Assembly: GCA_015233565.1 (NCBI GenBank)
Contig: JADFXM010000027.1
Coordinates: forward strand, 1-64,000
DNA from: Candidatus Rifleibacteriota bacterium
Lineage (GTDB): Bacteria; Muiribacteriota; Ozemobacteria; Ozemobacterales; Ozemobacteraceae
Reading direction: 5' to 3'
Length of the DNA stretch: 64,000 nucleotides
In this document: piece after piece, positions 16,509 through 25,859 of the stretch
How the letters are laid out: each line of letters opens with the position of its first letter
Numbering within the stretch: position 1 is the first letter of the stretch
Notes under the pieces: generated by a model
Told to the model about the DNA's origin: nothing
What the model saw: the letters and a program-made list of their open reading frames with translations, nothing else
The model's database searches: none
Position numbers and translations under genes: made by a program

Positions 16509-18212
16509 GTGAAAACACCTACAACACCTTCTTTTTCACCCACCAGCTTACTGGATTTCCTGGAAAACCTTCCTCCCGAAAATTCAAACGGATCGGAATC
16601 TCCAGGAACCAAGCCTAAATCCAGTGACACCAAGCTTAAATCAGGGCCTGCCAGGTCTGGTCGTTCGGCTTCCAAAGCACCACCTTCCCGCACTAAATCT
16701 GAAACACCAGATTCCAAGCCTGAGGCAGTTAACTACACGCTGCTATCAGTAGGAACCAACCCTGCACAAACCGGCAACACAACTGCAACTGCAGAAACCG
16801 CCTGTGAAACTCCGGAAAAGGATTCCTCCACCACAGGAACCGCAGCAAAGCCTTCCGATGCAGCTGTTAATTCAGTCAGTGGCAGCATTGAAGCGACTTC
16901 CCCCACCACTGAAATAACCAGCCCAAAAACTGAACGCTCAGTATCTCAAAATGGTCTTTCAGATACCAAACCAGGGCCCTCTGAAGCAAAGCTCGGATTT
17001 TCCGATTCCAAACCAATGTCTGTTGGAGAACTTTCCATTTACATTAAAAAGCTGCTTGAAAGTAATTATCTTTTGAGCGGGGTGTGGGTGCAAGGTGAAA
17101 TTTCCAACCTGGTACAAGCCGCTTCCGGGCATGCCTACTTCACTCTGAAAGATTCGAAAGGAGTGATTAAAGCAGTTTTATGGGCAGGGAATCGACGAAA
17201 AGTCCGGGTTAATTTCTCGAATGGATCACAGGTTGTTGTTCTCGGCAGTATTTCAGTTTACGAACCGAGAGGTGAGTACCAGTTAGTTGTTTCAGAAATG
17301 AAACTTGCAGGACTGGGAGCTTTGTATGAAGCGTTTGAAAAGCTCAAAGCAAAGCTTATGGCTGAAGGATTATTTGATGAGTCCAGGAAAATTCAGATTC
17401 CCTTTCTTCCAAAAGGAATCGGGGTGGTCACCTCTTCAACAGGAGCTGTGATAAAAGATATTTTCCGCGTTACCAGAAGAAGATTTCCGAATATCCCTAT
17501 TTTTCTTGCTCCCGTCAAAGTACAAGGCGACGGATCTGCGAAAGAAATAGCTGCTGCAATCAAATTTCTGGATTCTGACCCGAGAGTTGATGTAATCATC
17601 GTTGCAAGAGGCGGTGGAAGCCTTGAGGACCTTTGGGCTTTCAACGAGGAAATTACCGTCCGGGCAATCGCAGCATGCGTTAAACCAATAGTTTCCGCAG
17701 TGGGACACGAAACAGATTTTACAATTGCTGATTTTGTTGCGGATAAACGAGCTCCAACACCTTCTGCAGCAGCCGAAATGGTTGTTCCCGTTAAGGAAGA
17801 ACTCCTTAAAGGCATCTTGCTAAACAAAACACGACTCCAACGGGCTTTAAGAAACAAAATTATGTTTGCCTGGGAACGCCTGAAAAAGGCTGTGTCATGC
17901 CGCTTTTTACGGAATCCTTCCCTATTTTTCTCTGAACGGAAGTTAAAACTTGCAAACATTACGAGGGATCTTGAGGTCGCTTTCACTCAACGATTGAGAA
18001 CTGAAAGACATCGGATCGATCTACTTTCCGCGCGCCTGGTTTCACTGAATCCTACCACAATTCTGGAACGCGGGTACATTATGGTGCGTGATGAGAACAA
18101 CTCTGTTATCTCTTCGGTGAATCAACTTCATGAGGGAAGTACAGTTCGATTAAACCTCATGGATGGCACAGCTGAAGCAAGCATAACGAAAGTCCAAGCC
18201 ACGAAAAATTGA
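16509..18212 (+). CDS. xseA: Exodeoxyribonuclease VII large subunit with long disordered N-terminus
   Basis: From about residue 173 the 567-aa protein is a normal XseA: an OB-fold (MSVGELSIYIKKLLES, VWVQGEISN, GHAYFTLKD), then the catalytic domain with GIGVVTSSTGAVIKDI, ARGGGSLEDLWAF, GHETDFTIADFVADKRAPTP and a helical tail ending LERGYIMV. With XseB it degrades single-stranded DNA to oligonucleotides. The first ~170 residues are Pro/Ser/Thr/Lys-rich and low complexity, an extension not typical of the family. The start is a GTG (16509) with only a distant AGGGA; a later start is possible but no good SD is seen inside the extension. xseB follows after 10 bp. Confidence 0.92.
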   Translation: MKTPTTPSFSPTSLLDFLENLPPENSNGSESPGTKPKSSDTKLKSGPARSGRSASKAPPSRTKSETPDSKPEAVNYTLLSVGTNPAQTGNTTATAETACETPEKDSSTTGTAAKPSDAAVNSVSGSIEATSPTTEITSPKTERSVSQNGLSDTKPGPSEAKLGFSDSKPMSVGELSIYIKKLLESNYLLSGVWVQGEISNLVQAASGHAYFTLKDSKGVIKAVLWAGNRRKVRVNFSNGSQVVVLGSISVYEPRGEYQLVVSEMKLAGLGALYEAFEKLKAKLMAEGLFDESRKIQIPFLPKGIGVVTSSTGAVIKDIFRVTRRRFPNIPIFLAPVKVQGDGSAKEIAAAIKFLDSDPRVDVIIVARGGGSLEDLWAFNEEITVRAIAACVKPIVSAVGHETDFTIADFVADKRAPTPSAAAEMVVPVKEELLKGILLNKTRLQRALRNKIMFAWERLKKAVSCRFLRNPSLFFSERKLKLANITRDLEVAFTQRLRTERHRIDLLSARLVSLNPTTILERGYIMVRDENNSVISSVNQLHEGSTVRLNLMDGTAEASITKVQATKN

Positions 18213-18222
18213 AAGGGCGAAA

Positions 18223-18519
18223 ATGAAAAAAATGAATCTTGATCCACAGGAAATTGAGAAACTGGCCTCTCTGACAGGCGAAGAATTGGACAAACTTTCA
18301 TATGAAGAAGCAATGATAAAGCTGGAGCAAGTCGTAAACGCTCTGGAAATGGAAGGAACCCCGCTAGCACTTGGATTGAAACTCTACGAAGCCGGAACGG
18401 CTCTAAGTCGTAAGTGTGGCAGTGACCTGGACAAAACCGAAGGAAGAATGGTCCAATTACTCCAGGACGCCAGTGGTGTGAGAGAAGAGCCTTTTGATCC
18501 GGAAAAGGATGGCCGATGA
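18223..18519 (+). CDS. xseB: Exodeoxyribonuclease VII small subunit
   Basis: A 98-aa protein with the family core LSYEEAMIKLEQVVNALE, LALGLKLYEAG and a short acidic tail. About 25 N-terminal residues precede the core, slightly more than usual. SD AAAGGGC precedes the ATG by a few bases. Several XseB chains bind the helical tail of XseA to form active exonuclease VII. The stop overlaps the ispA start by 4 bp (ATGA), implying translational coupling. The xseA-xseB-ispA order is common in bacteria. Confidence 0.93.
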   Translation: MKKMNLDPQEIEKLASLTGEELDKLSYEEAMIKLEQVVNALEMEGTPLALGLKLYEAGTALSRKCGSDLDKTEGRMVQLLQDASGVREEPFDPEKDGR

Positions 18520-19430
18520 TTCTTACTGAAAGACCTTTTAACCCTTATTTTGGAGCAATTCTTGAGGAAAGACGGAATTTTGTTGATGGTGCCTTGAAAT
18601 CGTATATTTCCACTTTTAAGAGTCCCTCTGAAAAATTAACGGAAGCCGTGAACTACACTCTTTTTGCAGGTGGAAAGAGAATCCGTCCCGCACTTCTTAT
18701 TTCTGTCTGTGAGAGCCTTGGAATCCGCAATGAAGGTTGTTTGAAAGCCGGATGCGCTTTTGAGGCGCTCCACACATATTCCTTGATTCACGACGACTTG
18801 CCCTCAATGGATAACGACGATTTCCGAAGAGGGAAACCGACTTGCCATAAGGTTTACGGTGAAGCTTTGGCTATTCTTGCGGGAGACGCATTGCAAGCCC
18901 TTGCATTTGAATGGATGTCCGATATAGCGAAGCTTGGAATTTCTGAGAAGAAAACCATAATGGCAATTTCCATTTTTTCCAAAGCAGCCGGACGCATTGG
19001 AATGGTTGGCGGCCAGGCATTAGATCTTCACTATGAGGGAAAACCGGTCACTCTTGAAACATTGAAAGCTATTCACCTCTTGAAGACGGGGGCAATTTTG
19101 AAGGCATGCGTAGAAGTTGGCGCAATCATCGCCGGCTACCCGGAAGAACAAATTAATTTGTTTTCCGCTTTCGGAGAAAAAATTGGATTATTGTTTCAAA
19201 TAGTAGATGACATCCTTGACCAGGAAGGAACCCTGTCACAACTGGGTAAAACTCCCGGAAAAGATTTGAAGACCGGGAAAGCTACATTCCCCTCCCTCAT
19301 TGGTTTAGAAGAGTCCAAAAAATATGCGACTCAAATTGAAAATGAGGCATTGGAAGCTTTGTCCAAAATAAAGCTGATTGAACCTCTTTTACTTGATTTT
19401 ACGCGCTTTATAAGAAGCAGAATTTCCTGA
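18516..19430 (+). CDS. ispA: Geranyl/farnesyl/geranylgeranyl diphosphate synthase
   Basis: A 304-aa trans-prenyltransferase. The first Asp-rich motif reads DDLPSMDNDD, followed by RRGKPTCH; GGQALDL and KTGAILKA lie in the middle; the second motif is DDILDQEG; and GKDLKTGKATFPSL is near the C-terminus. It condenses IPP with allylic diphosphates to make C15-C20 prenyl chains. It follows xseB with a 4-bp overlap and precedes ispD by 9 bp. It thus links the MEP pathway genes that follow to the chain-elongation step. Exact product length cannot be told from sequence by eye. Confidence 0.9.
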   Translation: MILTERPFNPYFGAILEERRNFVDGALKSYISTFKSPSEKLTEAVNYTLFAGGKRIRPALLISVCESLGIRNEGCLKAGCAFEALHTYSLIHDDLPSMDNDDFRRGKPTCHKVYGEALAILAGDALQALAFEWMSDIAKLGISEKKTIMAISIFSKAAGRIGMVGGQALDLHYEGKPVTLETLKAIHLLKTGAILKACVEVGAIIAGYPEEQINLFSAFGEKIGLLFQIVDDILDQEGTLSQLGKTPGKDLKTGKATFPSLIGLEESKKYATQIENEALEALSKIKLIEPLLLDFTRFIRSRIS

Positions 19431-19439
19431 CTTCATTTA

Positions 19440-20135
19440 ATGATGGAAAACAGTTTCACAGCAATAATTGTAGCCGGAGGAAGTGGATCTCGTATGAAAA
19501 ACCCGCTTCCAAAACAATTCTGGCAATTGGGCAACAAAATGGTCATTGAATGGAGCCTTTTGAAATTTTGCGAGAGTACTAGTTGCACAAATATCGTTCT
19601 TGTACTTCCGGAAATCTGGATGGAAGAAGGAAAAAGAAGACTTTCGCAAACCCAACTTTCGGGAAGAGTAAATTTTGCAATCGGAGGTCTGAAACGCGAA
19701 GATTCGGTTCTATCAGCGTTAAATTGCGTTTCAGAGAACGAAATGGTGGCAATCCATGATGGAGCACGTCCTTTTGTGAGTTCTAAACTGATTTCAAAAC
19801 TTTTTGCCCGAGCCCACAACAAGGGAAATGCCGTTCCAATCTTACAAGCTAGCGATACTATTATCTATAAAAAACCTAAAGAGGTGTCCTACCTGAATCG
19901 TGAAAAAGTTTTCATGATTCAGACCCCCCAATTTTTTCGGGCGGGAACATTGCGAAAGGCGATTGAATTTTTCAAGGAAAATGACTTTTCCGGCACAGAT
20001 GATTCAGGGATGGTAAAAAGAATGGGAGATCGTATCTTTTATGTCAAAGGCTCTCGATGGAATCAGAAGCTAACCGTTCCAGAGGACATGATTTTTTTCC
20101 GAAGCTCTGCTAAAATGGTGAAACATGTAATATGA
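19440..20135 (+). CDS. ispD: 2-C-methyl-D-erythritol 4-phosphate cytidylyltransferase
   Basis: A 231-aa protein of the usual size with the nucleotidyltransferase signature IIVAGGSGSRM, KQFWQL, DGARPFVS, ASDTI, TPQFFRAGTL and FSGTDDSGMV. It transfers CMP from CTP to MEP, giving CDP-ME, the third MEP step. Two ATGs in tandem open the frame (19440 or 19443); no strong SD is visible, so coupling to ispA is likely. It overlaps ispE by 4 bp. Confidence 0.93.
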   Translation: MMENSFTAIIVAGGSGSRMKNPLPKQFWQLGNKMVIEWSLLKFCESTSCTNIVLVLPEIWMEEGKRRLSQTQLSGRVNFAIGGLKREDSVLSALNCVSENEMVAIHDGARPFVSSKLISKLFARAHNKGNAVPILQASDTIIYKKPKEVSYLNREKVFMIQTPQFFRAGTLRKAIEFFKENDFSGTDDSGMVKRMGDRIFYVKGSRWNQKLTVPEDMIFFRSSAKMVKHVI

Positions 20136-21013
20136 AAAGAACTTTAATTTTACAAGCCCCTGCTAAAATAAATATCGTACTCTGGGTCAAGGAAAAACGT
20201 CCAGACGGCTATCATGAGCTGAGCAGTATAATGCAATCACTTTCCCTTGTGGATACAATCACACTCCAGGAAACACGCGAAGAAGGAATCCAGATCGAAT
20301 GTGACAATCCGGATGTCCCCCGGGATCAAAAAAACCTGGTTTATAAAGCCGCACAACTATTTTTTGAGCATTTCGGAATTTCACCGGGGATAATAATAAG
20401 AATTCAAAAGCGAATTCCCATTGCCGCAGGACTCGCCGGAGGTAGTACTGATGCTGGCGCCGTGTTCAACGGACTTGCAAGACTTTATGACAAGGGGATG
20501 ACTATGGCTGACAGAATGAAACTCTCCATGGCCGTAGGCTCTGATGTTCCCTTTGTAATCAGAGGGGGACTTGCAGTTGCTCAGGGACGTGGTGAACTAC
20601 TGAACTTTTTTGAAACTCCACGGCCACCTTTATTTGTTTTGATAGCCGTTCCCAAGAATATTGAAGTCTCAACAAAATGGTGTTACGAAAACTATAAGCC
20701 TGGACAATCCAAAAGAAGTGAGGAAAATTTCAGAGACATCCTTTCAGCTTATCGAAAACGGGATCTTGAATTCCTCAAGCACAATGTCTTCAACGATCTT
20801 GAATCGGTGACATTCAAGCGTCATCTCGCTGTTGCAGATATCAAAGAAGCGCTAAACTCTGAGGGGAGTGGCGCAGTTTTAATGTCAGGAAGCGGACCAT
20901 CGGTTTTCGGGCTTTACACCGACAGGAAAGCTGCAATAAAAGCTGCTTCCAGATTAGACATTACCAAGGTTAACCTCTTCCTCGAACAAACTTCGCGTGG
21001 ATCGAACTTTTAA
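20132..21013 (+). CDS. ispE: 4-diphosphocytidyl-2-C-methyl-D-erythritol kinase
   Basis: A 293-aa GHMP kinase: APAKINIVLWV and DGYHEL at the N-terminus, the ATP loop PIAAGLAGGSTDAGAVFNGL, GSDVPF, and the C-terminal SGSGPSVFGL. It phosphorylates CDP-ME at the 2-hydroxyl, the fourth MEP step. The start overlaps the ispD stop by 4 bp. A 257-bp gap without a clear gene separates it from dxr. Confidence 0.94.
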   Translation: MKRTLILQAPAKINIVLWVKEKRPDGYHELSSIMQSLSLVDTITLQETREEGIQIECDNPDVPRDQKNLVYKAAQLFFEHFGISPGIIIRIQKRIPIAAGLAGGSTDAGAVFNGLARLYDKGMTMADRMKLSMAVGSDVPFVIRGGLAVAQGRGELLNFFETPRPPLFVLIAVPKNIEVSTKWCYENYKPGQSKRSEENFRDILSAYRKRDLEFLKHNVFNDLESVTFKRHLAVADIKEALNSEGSGAVLMSGSGPSVFGLYTDRKAAIKAASRLDITKVNLFLEQTSRGSNF

Positions 21014-21270
21014 GGGGGTTCACATTTAAGAAATGTATTTCCAGTTGCTGAAGAAGGGAAAATTCAATGACAAAAAAAATCAAGGATAAGTACCATTATC
21101 GGAAGCCAATATTTTCAAAAAAATTTAATCCGCATAAAATCAGAGTTTTCCCTTCGTGAATCTAACGAATTTGAGAATGAAGCGTACCATCGAAAAAATG
21201 CAAATTAGTGAACAATTACAATGTGTCATACTTTTTTGGGGGACCTTATCTTAAGGGTTAAATTAATTTA

Positions 21271-22425
21271 ATGGACAAAAAAAACGTTACTCTGCTTGGC
21301 TCCACAGGCTCCATAGGCCTTAACACTCTGGAAGTAATCCGGCGGCATTCTGATAGAATTTCTGTTAAAACTCTCGCTGCAAGAAAAAATTGGAAGAAGC
21401 TGGAAGAACAAGTCAGAGAGTTTAACCCTAAGTTAGTATGTCTATACGATGAAGCGGAAGCCGATTGTCTGCGAAAGGCTCTGAAGAACACTTCGACAGG
21501 TGTTGTTTCAGGAAAAAATGGACTTTTCGAAACGGCAACATTTTCGGAGTCAGATACGGTGGTTTCGGCGCTGGTCGGTTCGGTAGGTCTGGAGCCAATA
21601 ATAGCTGCAATTGATGCCGGAAAAAATATCTGCCTGGCTAATAAGGAGACTTTGGTTGTAGGCGGAAAATTAGTCATGGAATCAGCCCGGAAAAAAGGAA
21701 TCGAGATAATTCCCATTGATTCTGAGCATTCAGCGATATTTCAATGCCTCAGGGAAAATGACCGAAGGCTCGTCAAAAGACTCATTCTAACCGCCTCCGG
21801 AGGACCATTCAGAAAACTTCCCCTAAACGAATTTTCAAACATTACCCCGGCAGATGCTCTAAAACACCCCAACTGGGAAATGGGCGGAAAAACTACAATC
21901 GATTCCGCTACACTAATGAACAAGGGACTGGAAGTAATAGAAGCAAGATGGCTTTTTAACATTAATTTCGAGAGAATTGAAGTAGTAGTACATCCCCAAT
22001 CCATAATTCACTCAATGGTCGAGTTTGTTGATGGATCCATGCTTGCGCAACTTGGAGCTGCTGACATGCGTGTTCCGATTCAGTATGCGCTCAGTTATCC
22101 AGATCGATGGGCAGCTACAGGGCATCGAATAGACCTGTTAACAATCGGAGCTCTCACTTTCGAGGAACCCCGGCAAAATGATTTCCCCTGCCTTCTATAC
22201 GCCTACGAAGCCGGAAATCGCGGTGGCACAATGCCTTGCACAATGAATGCCGCCAACGAAGTAGCAGTTGAAGCCTTTTTAAAGGAAAAAATCACTTTCC
22301 TGGAAATTCCCCGAATCATCAGGAATTGCATGGATAAAATCCCGGTAATAGATGATCCAACCTTGGCACAACTTCTTGAAAACGACTTCCAAGCTCGCTC
22401 ATTAGCGGCTAAATTAATTCCATAA
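21271..22425 (+). CDS. dxr: 1-deoxy-D-xylulose 5-phosphate reductoisomerase
   Basis: A 384-aa protein of normal length. It has the NADPH site LLGSTGSIGLNTL, LANKETLVVGG, the metal/substrate motifs DSEHSAIFQ and SGGPFR, HPNWEMGGKTTIDSATLMNK and HPQSIIHSMVEF. It converts DXP to MEP using NADPH and a divalent metal, the second and committed step. An AAGGG lies upstream of the ATG. The preceding gap could hold its own promoter, but it most likely belongs to the same transcription group as ispE. Confidence 0.95.
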   Translation: MDKKNVTLLGSTGSIGLNTLEVIRRHSDRISVKTLAARKNWKKLEEQVREFNPKLVCLYDEAEADCLRKALKNTSTGVVSGKNGLFETATFSESDTVVSALVGSVGLEPIIAAIDAGKNICLANKETLVVGGKLVMESARKKGIEIIPIDSEHSAIFQCLRENDRRLVKRLILTASGGPFRKLPLNEFSNITPADALKHPNWEMGGKTTIDSATLMNKGLEVIEARWLFNINFERIEVVVHPQSIIHSMVEFVDGSMLAQLGAADMRVPIQYALSYPDRWAATGHRIDLLTIGALTFEEPRQNDFPCLLYAYEAGNRGGTMPCTMNAANEVAVEAFLKEKITFLEIPRIIRNCMDKIPVIDDPTLAQLLENDFQARSLAAKLIP

Positions 22426-22599
22426 ACGATCACTTAGTCACAATTGAGTTTATTGAATTAATGGAAAGTGAATTCCAAGTAATCGATGCTGGAAAAATAA
22501 ACAAAATGACTGATAAAAAATATCTACTCCGCAAATCACAAAGTGAGACAGTGACTTCCCCCCTCTACCCCAAACACCTCTCTCACCGGTCGTGTAGGC

Positions 22600-22826
22600 T
22601 GGTCAAAACGCGGTCGTGGAGCGAAGTCGAAAGGCGGTCGTTGAGAAGGTGTGAAATATTAAAAAAACTGGAAGTGAAAAATGTCACAAATGTTTTCCGC
22701 TGGTTTTCTAAAGTGTTGCACTTTTATGAGTCAGTAAATTATTCACAGTTTGTGATCGGAGTCGAAACGCCGTCGTTAAGCGGAGTCGAAAAGCGATCGT
22801 TGAGCGGAGTCGAAATGCGGTCTTCG
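22600..22826. repeat. Degenerate tandem cluster of GGTCGTTGAGCGGAGTCGAA units
   Basis: At least five 20-24 bp variants of the unit GGTCGTTGAGCGGAGTCGAA occur here: two around 22608-22645 and three or four at 22755-22820. The same unit sits inside the MITE copy at 13815-13992. The ORF-track frame 22461-22829 (122 aa, repeating SGVEKRSLSGVEM) is a by-product of the repeat. It lies in the dxr-ispF gap. Confidence 0.7.
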
Positions 22827-22864
22827 TAAGCAACTTCAAAAATCGTTTATAACAATGGACAAAT

Positions 22865-23371
22865 ATGATCAATGATAAACACTCACTAAAGAATCAACCA
22901 TTTAGAATCGGATTCGGCGAAGATATCCACAGATTGGTACCATCTCGAGAACTGTGGTTGGGAGGAGTACATATTCCCTTCGACTTAGGTCTCGATGGTC
23001 ATTCTGATGCTGATGTTCTGATTCACGCCATAATGGATGCCATGTTGGGAGCTCTTGCATTCGATGATATCGGAGCTCTTTTTCCTAATACTGACCCACA
23101 GTATAAAGGAATTTCCTCGTTGAAACTGTTGAGGGTGGTACAATATAAAGTAGAAGAATCCGGATACCGAATCGGGAATATTGATTCACTGATCATCTGT
23201 GAAAAACCAAAAATCAGCCCATTTCGAATCCAGATTAAAAACACTCTCGCAGAAGCATTAGGACTGGAGATAAATCAGATCTCCGTGAAAGCGGGAACAA
23301 ACGAAGAGCTTGACTCCATTGGTCGTGGTGAAGCTATCGCTGCAAGGGCTGTAGTAATGCTGATTCAATAG
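22865..23371 (+). CDS. ispF: 2-C-methyl-D-erythritol 2,4-cyclodiphosphate synthase
   Basis: A 168-aa protein. After an N-terminus about 12 residues longer than usual come GFGEDIHRL, GLDGHSDADVLIHAIMDA (zinc ligands Asp, His and His), DDIGALFPNTDPQYKGISS, and KAGTNEELDSIGRGEAI. It cyclises CDP-ME 2-phosphate to MEcPP, the fifth MEP step. The SD is weak. The stop is TAG, showing TAG is an ordinary stop here. A 439-bp repeat-filled gap separates it from dxr, so it may be transcribed separately. Confidence 0.94.
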   Translation: MINDKHSLKNQPFRIGFGEDIHRLVPSRELWLGGVHIPFDLGLDGHSDADVLIHAIMDAMLGALAFDDIGALFPNTDPQYKGISSLKLLRVVQYKVEESGYRIGNIDSLIICEKPKISPFRIQIKNTLAEALGLEINQISVKAGTNEELDSIGRGEAIAARAVVMLIQ

Positions 23372-23716
23372 AGATGGACAATGCAATTTTCACAAAATTC
23401 ATTTAGCGAGCTGCAACCGGGGCGCTTAACATGATGGAAGAAGCTGTCGGAAAATCTTTGCATATTTTGTCCGGTACAAAGTGGCTCCCTAGTATTACGG
23501 AAAAGCGGGGCGAAAAAAAACGGATTGGTACATGAAAAGATTAAAAAGGATATTTTTCGACAGTCTCGGGTCTAGCCAATCCACTTGCAATCGTGTTATA
23601 GAAAGTTAATATTACTCGTCAAAAAAATAATGTACCTGTGAAAAGTGAGATAGATTTCGTTTTTGTCAAAGAGAGAAGAATTTCAAATTGGAAAAAGTCA
23701 GAAAGGAATTGAAAAT
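23372..23716. other. Intergenic region upstream of the GH13 gene
   Basis: No supported gene. A short open stretch from about 23431 (MMEEAVGKSLHILSG...) has protein-like codon composition, but it is only about 34 codons with no SD or recognised motif and may be a remnant. The AAAGGAA at the right end is the SD for the next gene. Confidence 0.25.
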
Positions 23717-25804
23717 ATGTTAAGGCAAAACCGATTAAAAAAACTACTATGGCTTGTACTTGTTCCTTCATTCGTATACTGCAATAGTAATAGTTTTATC
23801 CTGGCCCAGAATTCCCCCAAGATTTCTTCAGAGCCAATCGCCAGTGCACAAAATATTGAAGCAGAAGTTTCAAGCAAAGCGATACCAACCCAACTCGAGG
23901 AAAATATAAAAGCTTCTGTCACTGATTTATACGGCAAAGACAAAGCGGAAATAATTTATGCGAATATTCTGAATATTGTGAAAGATGCAAAAACTCAACG
24001 CAGTTTAGCCCTTAAACAAAGTGATTCAGACAGGTCTTCCGACTGGTACAAAGATGAAATCGTTTATATGTTTTATGCAGACCAGTTTGGCGTAAAAGAT
24101 AAAAATACTCCGAATACTTTTAAAAATTTAATAGGAATGCTTGATTATCTGCATGATTTAGGTGTTACTACCATATATATTCTTCCTTTTCTGGATTCCC
24201 CCATGGGAGACGCGGGATTTGACGTAAGAGATCCAAGAAATGTCAGAAAAGATTTAGGCGGAATGGAAGAATTTCAACAATTTGCTGATGCCGCAAGAGC
24301 TAAAGGATTTAAAATTAAAGCAGATCTAATTCTGAACCATTTTTCAGACCAACACCAATGGTTCCAGGATGCTCTAAAAGGCGATTTGCAAAAGCTAAAT
24401 TATTTTATCGCAACAGATAAGCCACCTGTATTCAAAAAATACCATGATGAAAAAATGGGTGTTGTCGTTGATTATACGGAAGATAACGGTTCAGTGTCGA
24501 AAAGGAGATTAATCTTTCCTGATATATGCGAAAATAACTATAGAAAAGTCAGCATCAAGGGCAAAGATTACTATGTTTACCACACATTTTATCCTTTCCA
24601 ACTTGATGTTAATTGGGAAAATCCTGAAGTTCTTTACTATATGCTAAATACAATTGCTTATTGGGCAAATAACGGAATAGATATTTTCAGACTGGATGCG
24701 ATTCCTTTCTTCATCAAGGAAAAAGGAACTAATGGTGAAAACCGCCCAAAAACCCACGCGGTAATTCGGCTTCTTAGCTCATTCCTTCAATCTATAGCTC
24801 CGAGGTCAGTTTTTCAAGCGGAAGCCTGCCAGTGGCCCAAAGACATTCTTCCTTATTTTGGGCAGGAAAACACATACAGTATCGATAATAGTAAAAAATT
24901 AACAAGAACTGACGAAGTGCAGATTGCTTATAATTTCCCTTTCATGCCAGCCATCTGGGCATCGTTGGTAACAGCTGACAAAGAACATTTCTGGAAAGCT
25001 TTTAAAGAGACTCCGGAAATTCCAAAACCTGATACTTGGGCAATATTTTTGAGAGTTCATGATGAGCTGACACTTGAAATGGTCGACTCAGAGACCAGAA
25101 AAATGGTTTATGACAAGCTTATTTCCAAGGGTGCTGAATTCAGGGAAGGTTTTGGCGTAAGTGGGAGAATCGCCAATTTTCTGGATAATAACCCCGTAAA
25201 GATCGGGTTGGCCTTTTCTGTCCTTCTTTCGTTACCTGGTATTCCCATAATTTATTATGGCGACGAAATTGGAGCTCAAAATAACTTGGATTATGCTAAA
25301 GATTCTGCGAAACAGCGTGAAGAGATGCAAAAAGCCAAAGGAACAAATCTGGAAGTAAAGAGCTATTTTGACAGTAGGGATATTAATCGGGGCCCTGTGA
25401 CAAAAGATATGTTTTATAGCGCTATGCATGATAACAGTGATAATGGGAATTTGAATAGTAAAGTGTACAGAACGGTTAAGAATCTCATAAAAAAAAGAAA
25501 AGAAAATTCTGTATTAACCAAAGGATCTCTATCAGAAGTAAAATCTGACAAAGAAAACATATTTTCTTATTTAAGGAAAAATGATAACCAATGTATTCTG
25601 GTTGTGAATAATCTGTCTGATAAAACACTTAAATCCAATCTTGATTTATCGAAGGATATTGTCAGCAGATTAAATAAAAAACCATTGCTTGATTCAATTT
25701 CCGATAAACCCATAGATGCTGAAATTACAGCAAGCGGATTAAAAATAACTCTTGAACCATACCAGTCATTTTGGATTAAATTATACGACTCGAATAAAGA
25801 ATGA
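23717..25804 (+). CDS. Secreted GH13 (alpha-amylase family) enzyme, trehalose-synthase-like
   Basis: ATG 23717 is preceded by AAAGGAA; the track's 23663 is a TTG without SD. The 695-aa product starts MLRQNRLKKLLWLVLVPSFVYC, a signal peptide, so it acts outside the cytoplasm. After a ~95-residue linker comes a complete TIM-barrel GH13 catalytic domain: YADQF, GVTTIYILPFLDSP, KADLILNHFSDQH (region I), GIDIFRLDAIPFF (region II, nucleophile Asp), FQAEACQWP (region III, acid Glu) and LRVHDELTLEM (region IV). A small beta-domain ends the protein. Overall it resembles trehalose synthase/amylosucrase-type members more than endo-amylases, but the substrate cannot be fixed. A starch- or maltose-type alpha-glucan is likely. 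Confidence 0.88.
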   Translation: MLRQNRLKKLLWLVLVPSFVYCNSNSFILAQNSPKISSEPIASAQNIEAEVSSKAIPTQLEENIKASVTDLYGKDKAEIIYANILNIVKDAKTQRSLALKQSDSDRSSDWYKDEIVYMFYADQFGVKDKNTPNTFKNLIGMLDYLHDLGVTTIYILPFLDSPMGDAGFDVRDPRNVRKDLGGMEEFQQFADAARAKGFKIKADLILNHFSDQHQWFQDALKGDLQKLNYFIATDKPPVFKKYHDEKMGVVVDYTEDNGSVSKRRLIFPDICENNYRKVSIKGKDYYVYHTFYPFQLDVNWENPEVLYYMLNTIAYWANNGIDIFRLDAIPFFIKEKGTNGENRPKTHAVIRLLSSFLQSIAPRSVFQAEACQWPKDILPYFGQENTYSIDNSKKLTRTDEVQIAYNFPFMPAIWASLVTADKEHFWKAFKETPEIPKPDTWAIFLRVHDELTLEMVDSETRKMVYDKLISKGAEFREGFGVSGRIANFLDNNPVKIGLAFSVLLSLPGIPIIYYGDEIGAQNNLDYAKDSAKQREEMQKAKGTNLEVKSYFDSRDINRGPVTKDMFYSAMHDNSDNGNLNSKVYRTVKNLIKKRKENSVLTKGSLSEVKSDKENIFSYLRKNDNQCILVVNNLSDKTLKSNLDLSKDIVSRLNKKPLLDSISDKPIDAEITASGLKITLEPYQSFWIKLYDSNKE

Positions 25805-25859
25805 ACCGAAATACAAACAACGACTTTAAAGGCGCCTGATCTTCATGAGGGATTAACTA

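Noticed and set aside
22461-22829. 122-aa ORF between dxr and ispF
   Set aside because: Its C-terminal half is the translation of a DNA tandem repeat, it lacks a good SD, and nothing in it looks like a conserved protein.
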